Source of the DNA: Streptococcus oralis
GTDB taxonomy: Bacteria; Bacillota; Bacilli; Lactobacillales; Streptococcaceae
Assembly (NCBI RefSeq): GCF_021497945.1
Contig: NZ_CP046524.1
Location: 1,399,501-1,463,500 of the forward strand
DNA length: 64,000 bases
Reading direction: 5' to 3'
The notes below the pieces were generated by a model, which had not been told where the DNA came from, searched no databases, and was given only the letters and a program-made list of their open reading frames with translations. Both the position numbers and the translations under genes were made by a program. Shown here piece after piece: positions 44,929 through 54,133 of this stretch (position 1 is its first letter; the number at the start of each line of letters is the position of its first letter).

Positions 44929-45708
44929 CTAAGATAAGCGTTCTTCCAAGGCAAAGTCAATTGGTAGAGTAGCCAAAAAACGCTCCAATTGTTTTTCCCA
45001 GTAGTACCACTCGTGCTTACCTGGACTATGACTATAGGTCACCTCAAAACCAAGGCTTTTGAGGTTTTTCACTGCGAGATTATTAGCAGAGTAGAGATAG
45101 TCTTGCTCTCCACACCAAGCCCATAGTTTGGTCTTTTTATCGGATTTTGCAGCCATGCTTTCAAGCGAATGAGGACTAGCTGTCCAGTCTTTAATCTCTC
45201 CAAAAACTCCTCTCCAGTAGGCAAGCGAGCCCAGATCCTGACTTTCAGGAGAAAATTCCTGAAAACTAAGCGCACCAGAAAAACTAGCCGCATGAGAAAA
45301 ACGATTTGTCGCTAGAGCGAGTTTGAAGGAACCATAGCCACCCATGGACAGACCTGCTATGAAGGTCTTTTCTCGCTTGCTGGTCATATTGGGGAAGAAA
45401 CGTTTCATAACCTGAGGCAACTCTTCTGCTAGAGCAGTAAAGTAGTTAAAACCATACTGAGTATCTGTGTACCAGCCATTGTTTGTATTGGGCATGATAA
45501 CAATGAGATTGGTCCCGCGCAACAAGCGTTCGACATTGGTACGTTTGAACCAGCTATTTTGGTTTCCTGACATTCCGTGCAAAAGATAAAGGACAGGAAT
45601 ATCTGTGCAATCTGATTCAGTCACCCGACTAGCATCCGGATAGAGTACGGTAACGCCCCACTCCATATCCAAAACTTCTGAGTAATACTCAATATTCATA
45701 ACTGCCAT
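44929..45708 (-). CDS. estA: Esterase EstA (tributyrin esterase)
   Basis: A 259-aa serine esterase of the S-formylglutathione hydrolase/esterase D group. The nucleophile Ser121 is in GLSMGGYG, the oxyanion region in [12 protein letters not shown], and the catalytic His in [10 protein letters not shown] near residue 228. The pneumococcal EstA also uses Ser121 and removes short acyl groups, including from sialic acids. No signal peptide. Monocistronic. Confidence 0.93.
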   Translation of the reverse strand: MAVMNIEYYSEVLDMEWGVTVLYPDASRVTESDCTDIPVLYLLHGMSGNQNSWFKRTNVERLLRGTNLIVIMPNTNNGWYTDTQYGFNYFTALAEELPQVMKRFFPNMTSKREKTFIAGLSMGGYGSFKLALATNRFSHAASFSGALSFQEFSPESQDLGSLAYWRGVFGEIKDWTASPHSLESMAAKSDKKTKLWAWCGEQDYLYSANNLAVKNLKSLGFEVTYSHSPGKHEWYYWEKQLERFLATLPIDFALEERLS

Positions 45709-45734
45709 GGTTTTCTCCTTTTACTATTCTATAA

Positions 45735-45759
45735 GAAAAAGCCGAATTTCGACTTTTTC
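45735..45759 (-). terminator. Terminator of rnjB
   Basis: AAAAAGTCGAA and TTCGGCTTTTT pair (one G-T), directly after the rnjB stop. Confidence 0.85.
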
Positions 45760-45776
45760 TGTAGGTATTCTGCTTA

Positions 45777-47438
45777 TTATTTTGCTTCCATCACGACTGG
45801 CAAGATTGCTGGGCGACGCTTGGTTTGATCAAAGAGGTACTTGGTCAGATTGTCACGAACCTTGCCTTTGAGATCTGCCCAGTCAAAGTCATCACCTTGA
45901 AGATACTCTTCAACCGTTTGGTTAATCAATTCTGAACTTTCACGGAGAATGTCGCGACTCTTCTTAAGGTAGATAAATCCACGCGTATGAACACGAGCCT
46001 TAGCCACAATCTTCTTCTCACGACGGTTGACAGTGATAGCCACGATAAAGATTCCATCCTCTGACAAGACCTTACGGTCACGAAGGACGACATTCCCAAC
46101 ATCACCGATGGCATTTCCATCAATCAAGACATCACCAGCAGAAACTGATCCAGCTGGGACAAAGTCTCCATGTTCATAGGACATGGTCGTTCCCTTTTTA
46201 GGGATGAAAATGCGTTCTGGCAACATTCCAACTGCCATGGCAGCCTTGGCATGCGCATCCAACTCACGATATTCCCCTTGAATAGGGAAGAGGTAGTTTG
46301 GTTGCAAAAGATTGATCATCAACTGCAAATCACGCGCATTCCCGTGTCCAGACACTCGCAAGCTTTGGGTAATGAGTTTCACCACACCACCAGCTTGGTA
46401 GATCATATTTTCCACACGCGCCATAACAGCTTCTTTGGCGATAGATGGAGTCGTTACGATATAGACCAAATCCCCATCTTTGATTTCCACATAACGGTGG
46501 CGTCCAATGGACATCTTACGAAGTCCATTGATAGGCTCCCCCATACGACCAGTCTCAAGGATAATCAACTCATGGTCTTCAAATCGAGACATTTCTTTGG
46601 GTTTGATCAAGAGACTTTCGTTGGCTAGAGACAATTTCTTGAGGCGAATCGCTGTTCGGACAATATTTTCAACATCAAAACCAGTCAGAACAACTCGGCG
46701 ACCTGTATCTGCAGCTGCATCAAAAACCTGCTGGATACGAGAGAGGTTGCTGGCAACTGCCGCAACGATGATACGACCTTCCCAGTCCGCAATGGTCTGC
46801 GTAATCTCGTCTCCAACTTCACTCTCGCTCGCCACCTGTATATTGCTATCCGCATTCGCAGAATCACTGAGAAGCGCCAAGACACCCTCACGACCGATTT
46901 CTGCCAAACGGGCAAAATCCGTCGCATAGGATTTACTAGCCGTCTGGTCAAACTTGAAGTCACCTGTATAAACAATGCTGCCTTTGGGAGTTTTCAAGAC
47001 GACTCCCAAACTTTCTGGGATGGAGTGAGTTGTACGGAAGAAGGAAACTACAGTTCCTCCAAAGTCAATCTCCGTATTTTCATCAATGACATGGAAGTCA
47101 TTGAATTTCTTAACCGTATCATTTCCTTTGACAAAGAGTTTTGCCAACTCGATGGTCAACTCAGAGCCAAATACAGGCACCTTAGCCTCTGCCAAAAGAT
47201 AAGGCAGGGCACCAATGGCATCCGCATGCCCGTGGGTCAAGAAGACCCCAGCGATACGGTCGCTATTTTCAAAAAGGTAATCCATGTTTGGAATGACGAC
47301 ATCAACCCCCAGTTGTTCATTTTCAGGGTATTTAAGCCCCGCATCTAAAACAAAAATTGAATCGCCAATCTCAGCAATGTACATATTTTTCCCGTTTTCA
47401 CGCACACCACCTAGTGTTGTTAAACTGATATTACTCAT
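45777..47438 (-). CDS. rnjB: Ribonuclease J2-like beta-CASP protein
   Basis: A 553-aa metallo-beta-lactamase/beta-CASP RNase involved in mRNA decay and 5' processing. The family HxHxDH motif reads HGHADAIG near residue 70: the last His is Ala, as in RNase J2, which is weakly active and works in a complex with J1. Other signatures are YTGDFKFDQT, LLSDSANAD, and the C-terminal SGHGNARD and PIQGEYREL. GGAGGG precedes the ATG. Confidence 0.9.
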   Translation of the reverse strand: MSNISLTTLGGVRENGKNMYIAEIGDSIFVLDAGLKYPENEQLGVDVVIPNMDYLFENSDRIAGVFLTHGHADAIGALPYLLAEAKVPVFGSELTIELAKLFVKGNDTVKKFNDFHVIDENTEIDFGGTVVSFFRTTHSIPESLGVVLKTPKGSIVYTGDFKFDQTASKSYATDFARLAEIGREGVLALLSDSANADSNIQVASESEVGDEITQTIADWEGRIIVAAVASNLSRIQQVFDAAADTGRRVVLTGFDVENIVRTAIRLKKLSLANESLLIKPKEMSRFEDHELIILETGRMGEPINGLRKMSIGRHRYVEIKDGDLVYIVTTPSIAKEAVMARVENMIYQAGGVVKLITQSLRVSGHGNARDLQLMINLLQPNYLFPIQGEYRELDAHAKAAMAVGMLPERIFIPKKGTTMSYEHGDFVPAGSVSAGDVLIDGNAIGDVGNVVLRDRKVLSEDGIFIVAITVNRREKKIVAKARVHTRGFIYLKKSRDILRESSELINQTVEEYLQGDDFDWADLKGKVRDNLTKYLFDQTKRRPAILPVVMEAK

Positions 47439-47531
47439 TTTCCCTCCGAAACTTAATTCATCTTGATTATAGGGTAGATTTGCCCTCTTATTCTAAAAGT
47501 TCTAAAACTTTCAGCCGAATCTTTTCCTACC

Positions 47532-47559
47532 ATTATACCATTTTTTTGATGATTTTCAA
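47532..47559 (-). promoter_or_regulatory. Promoter of rnjB
   Basis: TTGAAA (47554-47559), 16 bases, TATAAT (47532-47537), giving a leader of about 85 bases. Confidence 0.75.
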
Positions 47560-47575
47560 AATGAAGATTTGTTTT

Positions 47576-47600
47576 CAAAAAAGAGCTGGTTGCCCAACTC
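47576..47600 (-). terminator. Terminator of recJ
   Basis: GAGTTGG and CCAGCTC pair around GCAA, then six T on the minus strand. Confidence 0.93.
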
Positions 47601-47611
47601 CTTCCTATTCT

Positions 47612-49834
47612 TTAGTTTTCTTCCATTAAAAAATTATACATTTCTTGCACGGTCCCCAGTGCCATCATTTCTTGATTTTTTACAGTTTGTTTGAGATTTT
47701 GGTAAATATGACTTTCAGCAATCTCCCTTTTCGGCGCTTCTTTATTGACTGTCATGACACCATCTTTGATAGTTACAAAGCCCAGTTCTTCAAATACTTG
47801 AATCATCTTGACCAGCAAGATTTGTTGGATATTGAGATAAGCCGCCAAATCCTTCAGCTTATAGCGAATATCAAACTCTGGAAACTGGTAAATGGTCTTG
47901 TACAATTTAGTAAACTGCTCTCTGGTCCCATAACCTGTAAGATAGTAGGCCTTGTCAATGTCATTTTTGAAATAGACAGCTGAGAAATTCTGTTCCTGAA
48001 AAATAGTCTTCAGTAAGGTAATATCCTCAGGAATGGTTTTTACGACAACCGCCTCACTATTCACCAATTTTGGCACCTCTCCAGAGAAATCCAAGACTGG
48101 AACCCCTTCTGGCAATACTGCATTCTTCCCACGAATGTTAAAGAGTTGAACGCCTTCCACACGCGCATCTACCATCATCAACTGGAGGGCAGTTTGGCCA
48201 TTCCATTGATTGACAGACAAGGTGACTGCCAATTCTAAGTTTTTTGTTTGAGCAAATTCTGTTGCCCATCTACCTTGACCAAAAGCCACCACTTCAAAAC
48301 TCGCCTCACCCTTAGAAATTTTCAGTTTGAGGTGGGCATTACCTGCCCCCATGGTTCTAGCGCTTTCGACATGAAAATCCTTGATATAAAAGATAGGTTT
48401 CTGATTGTCCATTCCAAAAGGCGCCAAGCGTTCAAAGCTTTTGACCGTTTCTAAACTAAGAGTCTCCAAATCCAACTCCTCATCTAGATTTAACTTATTC
48501 TTGCCACTAGTATCTGCGCCTTTTTCACGGACATAGTCTTCCAAGACCTGAGATAAATCTGAAAGATTCTCAACTTCCAGCGTCATTCCTGCTGCACCAG
48601 CATGGCCTCCAAAGGCTATAAAGAGATCTCGATGGGGATCTAGAGCTTCAAAAATATCGACCGCTTCCACACTGCGAGCGCTACCCTTGGCACGACCGTC
48701 TTCTATATTCAGAACGATGACTGTCTGACCCAGTTCTTCCAGCAAGCGCCCAGCAACGATACCCAGAACGCCAGGATTCCAGCCTTCCTTGGCCAAAACC
48801 TGGACCTTCTTCTCAGGATCCACCATGGGCTTGGCTTCTTCATAGATAGACTGGACGATTTCCTTACGTTCTTCATTTTTCTGATGAATCATGAGGGCAA
48901 TCTCATGCGCTTCCTCGTCGTCAAACCCAGTCAGCAAATCAATAGCTGGATTGGGGTCGTCCAAGCGGCCTAAGGCATTTAAACGCGGCGCAAGCTGAAA
49001 ACCAACCGTTTCTTCTGTCACTTCATTAGCAGTAATCCCAGCCATGTCCAGCATTTCTTGTAGTCCAATGCGCTGAGTATGCCCCAACATTTCCAGACCA
49101 TATTGAACCAAAATACGGTTTTCATCCGTCAAACTTACCATATCCGCAATGGTACCGATAGCGACCAAATCGAGCAACTCCACTTGCACTTCCTCTAAAA
49201 GGGCGCAAGCCAGCTTGAAAGCCACTCCGCAACCAGCCAACTGTTTGAAGGGATAGTCCGCATCTGGATGCTCGGGGTGAACAATCGCATAGGCATCTGG
49301 CAAGGTTTCAGGCATGGAATGGTGGTCGGTCACAATGACATCTACTCCCATGGACTGGGCCAGTTCAATGGCCTCGTGACCAGCAACTCCATTGTCCACT
49401 GTCACAATCAAGGAAATTCCCTCTTGCTCGATAAAGTATTTATAGACACTGGCATTGGGACCATAGCCATCAGTAAAACGATTGGGCAAATAAACACGGC
49501 ACTCGGCGCCAAGCTGCTCCAAACTTTCCTTAATAATCGAAGCTGAAGTCATACCATCCGCATCGTAGTCTCCATAGATAAGAATGTTTTCCCCTTCTTC
49601 AATAGCCTGACGAATCCGTTCCACTGCCTTATCCATATCATGGAGCAGATAGGGATCATGTAAGTCCTCTAAAGAAGGTTCTAAAAACTTCTTTAGACTT
49701 TCTTCATCCTGAATCCCTCTTTCAAATAATAACCGAGCCACCTCAGGACCCAGCCCAGCCTTCTTGGCTATCTTTGTAAAATCCGCATCTTCAACCTGCG
49801 GGGCAAACTGCCATTCATAAGTAGGAGTTATCAA
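47612..49834 (-). CDS. recJ: Single-stranded-DNA-specific exonuclease RecJ
   Basis: A 5'-3' exonuclease for recombination and mismatch repair. DHH motifs: IYGDYDADGMTS, TVDNGVAGHEA and VTDHHSMPE. The DHHA1 motif is FGGHAGAAGMT. A C-terminal domain beyond residue 550 is typical of Firmicutes. The start is uncertain. The frame is open to an ATG at 49889-49891, but an extended -10 (TATAAT, 49871-49876) lies inside that extension, so I favour the TTG at 49832-49834 (L/M-ITPTYEW, 740 aa). The GTG at 49844-49846 is also possible. Confidence 0.93.
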   Translation of the reverse strand: MITPTYEWQFAPQVEDADFTKIAKKAGLGPEVARLLFERGIQDEESLKKFLEPSLEDLHDPYLLHDMDKAVERIRQAIEEGENILIYGDYDADGMTSASIIKESLEQLGAECRVYLPNRFTDGYGPNASVYKYFIEQEGISLIVTVDNGVAGHEAIELAQSMGVDVIVTDHHSMPETLPDAYAIVHPEHPDADYPFKQLAGCGVAFKLACALLEEVQVELLDLVAIGTIADMVSLTDENRILVQYGLEMLGHTQRIGLQEMLDMAGITANEVTEETVGFQLAPRLNALGRLDDPNPAIDLLTGFDDEEAHEIALMIHQKNEERKEIVQSIYEEAKPMVDPEKKVQVLAKEGWNPGVLGIVAGRLLEELGQTVIVLNIEDGRAKGSARSVEAVDIFEALDPHRDLFIAFGGHAGAAGMTLEVENLSDLSQVLEDYVREKGADTSGKNKLNLDEELDLETLSLETVKSFERLAPFGMDNQKPIFYIKDFHVESARTMGAGNAHLKLKISKGEASFEVVAFGQGRWATEFAQTKNLELAVTLSVNQWNGQTALQLMMVDARVEGVQLFNIRGKNAVLPEGVPVLDFSGEVPKLVNSEAVVVKTIPEDITLLKTIFQEQNFSAVYFKNDIDKAYYLTGYGTREQFTKLYKTIYQFPEFDIRYKLKDLAAYLNIQQILLVKMIQVFEELGFVTIKDGVMTVNKEAPKREIAESHIYQNLKQTVKNQEMMALGTVQEMYNFLMEEN

Positions 49835-49948
49835 AAAAACATCCACTCTTTCTAAGAATTCTATCGTTTCATTATAACACGATTTAGGCATTTTCTCTAT
49901 CCAGATTGCTTTTTTATAAAATTTTTGTGAATTTTTTTCAGATATGAT

Positions 49949-49977
49949 TTGACAAGAACACTCTTTTGTTGTAAAAT
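49949..49977 (+). promoter_or_regulatory. Promoter of the amino-acid ABC operon
   Basis: TTGACA (49949-49954), 17 bases, TAAAAT (49972-49977). ACAAAGGAG follows before the ATG at 50012. Confidence 0.85.
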
Positions 49978-50011
49978 CATGTTATAAAATCTAACACAAA
50001 GGAGATCTCTC

Positions 50012-50770
50012 ATGGCTTTAGTAGAATTTAAACACGTCGAAAAATATTATGGAGACTACCACGCGCTCCGCGACATCAATCTCCGTTTTGAAAAAGGACA
50101 AGTTGTTGTCCTGCTTGGACCTTCTGGTTCTGGGAAGTCCACTCTTATCCGTACCATCAATGGTTTGGAGGCTGTTGACAAAGGAAGTCTCCTAGTAAAT
50201 GGACACCAAGTAGCAGGTGCTAGCCAGAAAGATTTGGTGCCTCTTCGTAAGGAAGTCGGCATGGTTTTCCAACATTTTAACCTTTATCCACACAAAAATG
50301 TGTTAGAAAACGTAACACTAGCACCCATAAAAGTTCTAGGAATTGATAAAAAAGAAGCTGAAAAAATAGCCCAAAAATATCTGGAATTTGTAAATATGTG
50401 GGACAAGAAAGATTCCTATCCAGCCATGCTATCTGGTGGACAAAAACAGCGGATCGCCATCGCTCGTGGTCTTGCCATGCATCCGGAGCTACTTCTCTTT
50501 GATGAGCCAACATCTGCCCTTGACCCTGAGACTATCGGTGATGTACTAGCAGTTATGCAAAAACTGGCTCATGACGGGATGAACATGATCATCGTTACCC
50601 ACGAAATGGGCTTTGCTCGAGAGGTTGCGGATCGCATCATCTTTATGGCCGACGGAGAAGTTTTAGTGGATACGACAGATGTCGATGACTTTTTCGACAA
50701 TCCAAGCGAACCTCGTGCCAAACAATTCCTCAGCAAAATTATCAACCACGAAAGTGACAAAGTCAAATAA
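50012..50770 (+). CDS. Polar amino acid ABC transporter ATPase (GlnQ-like)
   Basis: A 252-aa ABC ATPase of the polar amino acid uptake group. Walker A GPSGSGKST is near residue 38, the signature LSGGQKQR near 142, Walker B LLLFDEPTSALDPE near 163 and the switch His in IVTHEMGFA. First gene of a four-gene operon ATPase, binding protein, permease, permease. The binding-protein start lies 10 bases after its stop. Confidence 0.95.
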   Translation: MALVEFKHVEKYYGDYHALRDINLRFEKGQVVVLLGPSGSGKSTLIRTINGLEAVDKGSLLVNGHQVAGASQKDLVPLRKEVGMVFQHFNLYPHKNVLENVTLAPIKVLGIDKKEAEKIAQKYLEFVNMWDKKDSYPAMLSGGQKQRIAIARGLAMHPELLLFDEPTSALDPETIGDVLAVMQKLAHDGMNMIIVTHEMGFAREVADRIIFMADGEVLVDTTDVDDFFDNPSEPRAKQFLSKIINHESDKVK

Positions 50771-50780
50771 GGAGGCGCCT

Positions 50781-51575
50781 ATGAAAAAGAAATTCTTTTT
50801 ATCAGCATTATTGATTAGCCTTTTCGGCCTTGCTGCTGCAAAACCAGTTCAGGCCGACACCAGCATCGCAGATATTCAAAAGAGAGGCGAGCTAGTTGTC
50901 GGTGTGAAACAAGACGTTCCTAATTTTGGTTACAAGGACCCCAAGACAGGGACTTATTCTGGTATCGAAACGGACTTGGCCAAGATGGTAGCCGATGAGC
51001 TTAAAGTCAAGGTTCGCTATGTGCCTGTTACAGCGCAAACTCGTGGACCACTTCTAGACAATGAACAGGTCGACATGGATATCGCAACCTTCACCATCAC
51101 AGACGAGCGTAAAAAACTATACAACTTCACCAGTCCCTACTATACGGACGCTTCTGGATTTTTGGTCAATAAATCCGCCAACATCAAAAGTATTGAGGAC
51201 TTAAACGGTAAAACTATTGGAGTTGCCCAAGGTTCCATCACCCAACGCTTGATTACCGAACTGGGTAAAAAGAAAGGTCTAACCTTTAAATTTGTAGAAC
51301 TTGGTTCCTACCCAGAATTAATTACTTCCCTTCACGCTCACCGTATTGATGCCTTTTCTGTAGACCGTTCTATCCTATCTGGCTACATCAGCAAACGCAC
51401 AGAACTACTAGATGATAGTTTCAAGCCATCTGACTACGGTATTGTTACCAAGAAATCAAATACCGAGCTAAACGACTATCTTGATACCTTGGTCACTAAA
51501 TGGAGCAAGGATGGTAGTTTGCAGAAACTCTATGACCGTTACAAACTTAAACCATCTAGCCATACTGCAGATTAA
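50781..51575 (+). CDS. Amino acid ABC transporter substrate-binding protein
   Basis: A 264-aa type II periplasmic-binding-fold protein (ligand near Asp/Arg of SIDIAT-type loop, DIATFTITDERKK). The start is the ATG at 50781 (GGAGGC upstream), not the longer in-frame ORF that overlaps the ATPase gene. The signal sequence KKKFFLSALLISLFGLAAAK ends in VQADTS, with no lipobox cysteine. Gram-positive binding proteins are usually lipoproteins, so retention must be by another route, or the protein is released. Confidence 0.93.
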   Translation: MKKKFFLSALLISLFGLAAAKPVQADTSIADIQKRGELVVGVKQDVPNFGYKDPKTGTYSGIETDLAKMVADELKVKVRYVPVTAQTRGPLLDNEQVDMDIATFTITDERKKLYNFTSPYYTDASGFLVNKSANIKSIEDLNGKTIGVAQGSITQRLITELGKKKGLTFKFVELGSYPELITSLHAHRIDAFSVDRSILSGYISKRTELLDDSFKPSDYGIVTKKSNTELNDYLDTLVTKWSKDGSLQKLYDRYKLKPSSHTAD

Positions 51576-51587
51576 GGAGGACACCCC

Positions 51588-52265
51588 ATGACAGATTTAT
51601 CATCTTGGACAGCCTATTTTCAGGATTTTGGACAATTTTTCAATGGTTTCCTCTTCACCCTTGCCCTAGCGATTGGTTCCTTTATCCTCGCCATGGTTTT
51701 GGGCATCTTCTTCGGGGCCATGTCAACTAGCAAACGCCCATTCTTGCGTGTTTTGGCTCGTATCTTTGTCGAATTTTACCAAAATACTCCCCTCTTGGTG
51801 CAGTTTGTCATCGTCTTTTATGGTTTACCTCTTATCAGTGACCATACCATCATGATTCCGATTTATTGGACAGCTGTTCTCTGCGTGGGACTCTATCACG
51901 GCGCTTATATCGCTGAGGTTATTCGTTCAGGGATTCAGTCTATTCCTAGTGGTCAGATGGAGGCCGCCTTATCGCAAGGTTTTACCTATATCAGTGCCAT
52001 GCGCTTGATTATCTTGCCTCAGGCCTTCCGTATCATTCTCCCTCCTTTGACCAACCAAATCGTTAACCTTATCAAGAATACTTCAACTGTTGCTATCATC
52101 TCTGGAGTAGACTTGATGTTTGTGACCAAATCTTGGTCGGCTCTCAACGGAAACTATATCCCAGCATTTCTAGGTGCTGCTCTACTCTACTTTGCCCTAT
52201 GCTTCCCTGTTGCCCAGTTTGGTCGCAAGATGGAGCAAGCCAACAAAAAAGCCTATTCACTTTAG
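51588..52265 (+). CDS. Amino acid ABC transporter permease 1
   Basis: A 225-aa His/Glu/Gln-type permease with five membrane segments. It has the EFYQNTPLLVQ loop and the coupling motif EAALSQGFTYISAMRLIILPQA near residue 125-145. It pairs with the next gene to form the channel. GGAGGACACC precedes the ATG, 12 bases after the binding-protein stop. Confidence 0.94.
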   Translation: MTDLSSWTAYFQDFGQFFNGFLFTLALAIGSFILAMVLGIFFGAMSTSKRPFLRVLARIFVEFYQNTPLLVQFVIVFYGLPLISDHTIMIPIYWTAVLCVGLYHGAYIAEVIRSGIQSIPSGQMEAALSQGFTYISAMRLIILPQAFRIILPPLTNQIVNLIKNTSTVAIISGVDLMFVTKSWSALNGNYIPAFLGAALLYFALCFPVAQFGRKMEQANKKAYSL

Positions 52266-52274
52266 GAGATTACT

Positions 52275-52934
52275 ATGGAATCTATTTTAGAAGTTTTGAC
52301 CCCAGATAACCTAATCTTTATCTTTAAAGGATTTGGCTTGACCCTCTACATTTCTCTGATTGCTATCGTCCTCTCGACCCTTATCGGAACAGTACTAGCC
52401 GTCATGAGAAATGGGAAAAATCCTATCTTACGGATCATCTCCAGCATTTATATCGAGTTTGTACGTAACGTTCCCAACCTCCTCTGGATTTTCACCATTT
52501 TTTTGGTGTTTAAGATGAAGTCCACACCAGCAGGTATTACTGCCTTTACCCTTTTTACCTCAGCAGCCTTGGCTGAGATTATCCGAGGTGGTCTCAATGC
52601 CGTGGACAAGGGTCAGTACGAAGCGGGAATGTCGCAAGGATTCACTTCAGCCCAAATCCTCTACTACATCATTCTCCCACAAGCTATCCGTAAAATGTTG
52701 CCAGCCATCATTTCTCAGTTTGTAACTGTGATTAAGGATACCAGTCTGCTCTACTCTGTTATCGCTCTACAAGAACTCTTTGGCGCCAGTCAAATTCTCA
52801 TGGGACGTTATTTCGAACCAGAGCAGGTCTTCAGTCTTTATATCCTGATTGCCTTGATTTACTTTATCTTTAACTTTGCCATTTCTAGCCTGTCTCATAT
52901 GCTAGCAAAACGTTGGCAACAAGCCGCAGAATAA
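52275..52934 (+). CDS. Amino acid ABC transporter permease 2
   Basis: A 219-aa permease with the same layout: EFVRNVPNLLW loop and EAGMSQGFTSAQILYYIILPQA coupling helix. It is homologous to permease 1, so the channel is probably a heterodimer. Last gene of the operon, ended by the terminator at 52942-52974. Confidence 0.94.
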   Translation: MESILEVLTPDNLIFIFKGFGLTLYISLIAIVLSTLIGTVLAVMRNGKNPILRIISSIYIEFVRNVPNLLWIFTIFLVFKMKSTPAGITAFTLFTSAALAEIIRGGLNAVDKGQYEAGMSQGFTSAQILYYIILPQAIRKMLPAIISQFVTVIKDTSLLYSVIALQELFGASQILMGRYFEPEQVFSLYILIALIYFIFNFAISSLSHMLAKRWQQAAE

Positions 52935-52941
52935 AAAAAGA

Positions 52942-52974
52942 AATGTGAACTCAAAACAAGGGTTCACATTTTTT
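52942..52974 (+). terminator. Terminator of the amino-acid ABC operon
   Basis: AAATGTGAAC pairs with GGTTCACATTT, then more T. The arms are nearly those of the terminator at 53857-53889. Confidence 0.92.
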
Positions 52975-53004
52975 GCTATAAATGAAAAAGGGCAACTCAA
53001 TGCT

Positions 53005-53019
53005 ATGCAAACGTTTTAC
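53005..53019 (+). promoter_or_regulatory. cre-like site at the nucleotidyltransferase promoter
   Basis: ATGCAAACGTTTTAC matches WTGNAANCGNWNNCW at 13 of 15 positions. It overlaps the weak -35 of a TAAAAT (-10) promoter. Confidence 0.35.
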
Positions 53020-53064
53020 TTTTTGGTAAAATGACTTTAAAAGCATAAAGCAAGGAGAAAAACA

Positions 53065-53847
53065 ATGATTCAAGACCTTTACAAAGAATTCTCTCAACTG
53101 GAACAAGTAGAAGCTATCGCTCTTGGTGGTTCACGTGCAGGACAAGACTACGATCAAAATTCTGACTATGATGTCTATGTCTATCTCAACTCTTCTATTG
53201 ATGAGGCGACTCGCCTAAAAATTTTGAGCAAATACTGCTCCTATATGGAAATTGGAAACCAGTTTTGGGAGTTAGAGGATGACTGCGTACTAAACAACGG
53301 TATCGAAATCGAGTTGATTTATCGTTCTCTGGAGTCGTTTGAACAAGAACTAAACTCAACTGTTTTTCAGCATCAAGCTCAAAATGCTTATACAACTTGC
53401 ATGTGGCACAATCTACTCCACAGCAAGATTCTATACGATCCGCATGGACGCTATGCTTCGCTCCAAAGAGCCTATCAGATTCCCTATCCACAGGAACTCA
53501 AAAAGCATATCATTGAAAGGCAACTCCTTTTGCTAGAACAATCCATGCCTGCCTTCTCTCACCAAATTGAAAAAGCTATCAAACGCCATGATCTTCTCAG
53601 TGTGAATCATCGTACGAGTGAATTTTTTGCTTCCTACTTTGACTTGCTGTTTGCGCTCAATGAGCAAACCCATCCTGGTGAAAAACGAATGTTGGAGTAC
53701 GCAAAGACCAATTGTACTCTCCTCCCTAAACAATTTGAAGAAACTATTCGCAAGTATTTCCAACTACTCTATCAACCACAACAAGGAGAGCAAGCGATCG
53801 TAACCTTGCAAACTATCCTGAAGGAACTAAAAGCCATTTTGCCATAG
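53065..53847 (+). CDS. Nucleotidyltransferase-domain protein (DUF4037-like)
   Basis: A 260-aa protein. The N-terminal nucleotidyltransferase fold shows GGSRAGQDYDQNSDYDVYVY at residues 22-41 (GGS and the DxD-type metal site), and ELIY gives a likely third acidic residue. The C-terminal half is helical, like kanamycin-type transferases. It could adenylylate a small molecule, but no substrate is evident. Monocistronic, flanked by two near-identical terminators. ACAAGGAG precedes the ATG. Confidence 0.8.
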   Translation: MIQDLYKEFSQLEQVEAIALGGSRAGQDYDQNSDYDVYVYLNSSIDEATRLKILSKYCSYMEIGNQFWELEDDCVLNNGIEIELIYRSLESFEQELNSTVFQHQAQNAYTTCMWHNLLHSKILYDPHGRYASLQRAYQIPYPQELKKHIIERQLLLLEQSMPAFSHQIEKAIKRHDLLSVNHRTSEFFASYFDLLFALNEQTHPGEKRMLEYAKTNCTLLPKQFEETIRKYFQLLYQPQQGEQAIVTLQTILKELKAILP

Positions 53848-53856
53848 ACCAAAAAG

Positions 53857-53889
53857 AAAATGTGAACCTCTGTTGTTGTTCACATTTTT
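53857..53889 (+). terminator. Terminator of the nucleotidyltransferase gene
   Basis: AAAATGTGAAC pairs with GTTCACATTTT around a 10-base loop, followed by T. Confidence 0.9.
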
Positions 53890-53988
53890 ATTTGTCGTTG
53901 ACTGTAAAATTCTAGTCTACTCATATTCAGTTGCCTATTTTTGGCTCTCTCTGAAAATCTGTAACTAGGTTAGAAATTGTTCAATTGA

Positions 53989-54123
53989 TTGACGAGCAAT
54001 CATGAAGCCGTTCCAAAAACCGCACTCACAATCACTTACCCTGCTCTTTCATTACTAGTGACACTTTTTCCCTTAGGGTTACTACAGGATTTTTTAGAGA
54101 TTCTAACAAGAATTACAATATGA
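53989..54123 (+). pseudogene. Possible remnant of a membrane protein gene
   Basis: The frame 53989-54120 (44 codons, stop 54121-54123) has no good start. It encodes a protein-like hydrophobic stretch (ALTITYPALSLLVTLFPLGL, then an amphipathic LLQDFLEILTR). No ribosome site precedes it. It may be the tail of a lost membrane gene, or chance. The rest of the 53890-54133 gap holds nothing I can identify. Confidence 0.25.
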
Positions 54124-54133
54124 ATTTTACATA

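Noticed and set aside
49921..49948. CodY box upstream of the amino-acid ABC operon
   Set aside because: The best alignment (TTTTTTCAGATATGA) matches only 9 of 15 positions.
50679..50780. Longer N-terminus for the amino-acid binding protein, overlapping the ATPase gene
   Set aside because: The extension is out-of-frame ATPase sequence. The signal peptide begins at the ATG 50781, which has GGAGGC.
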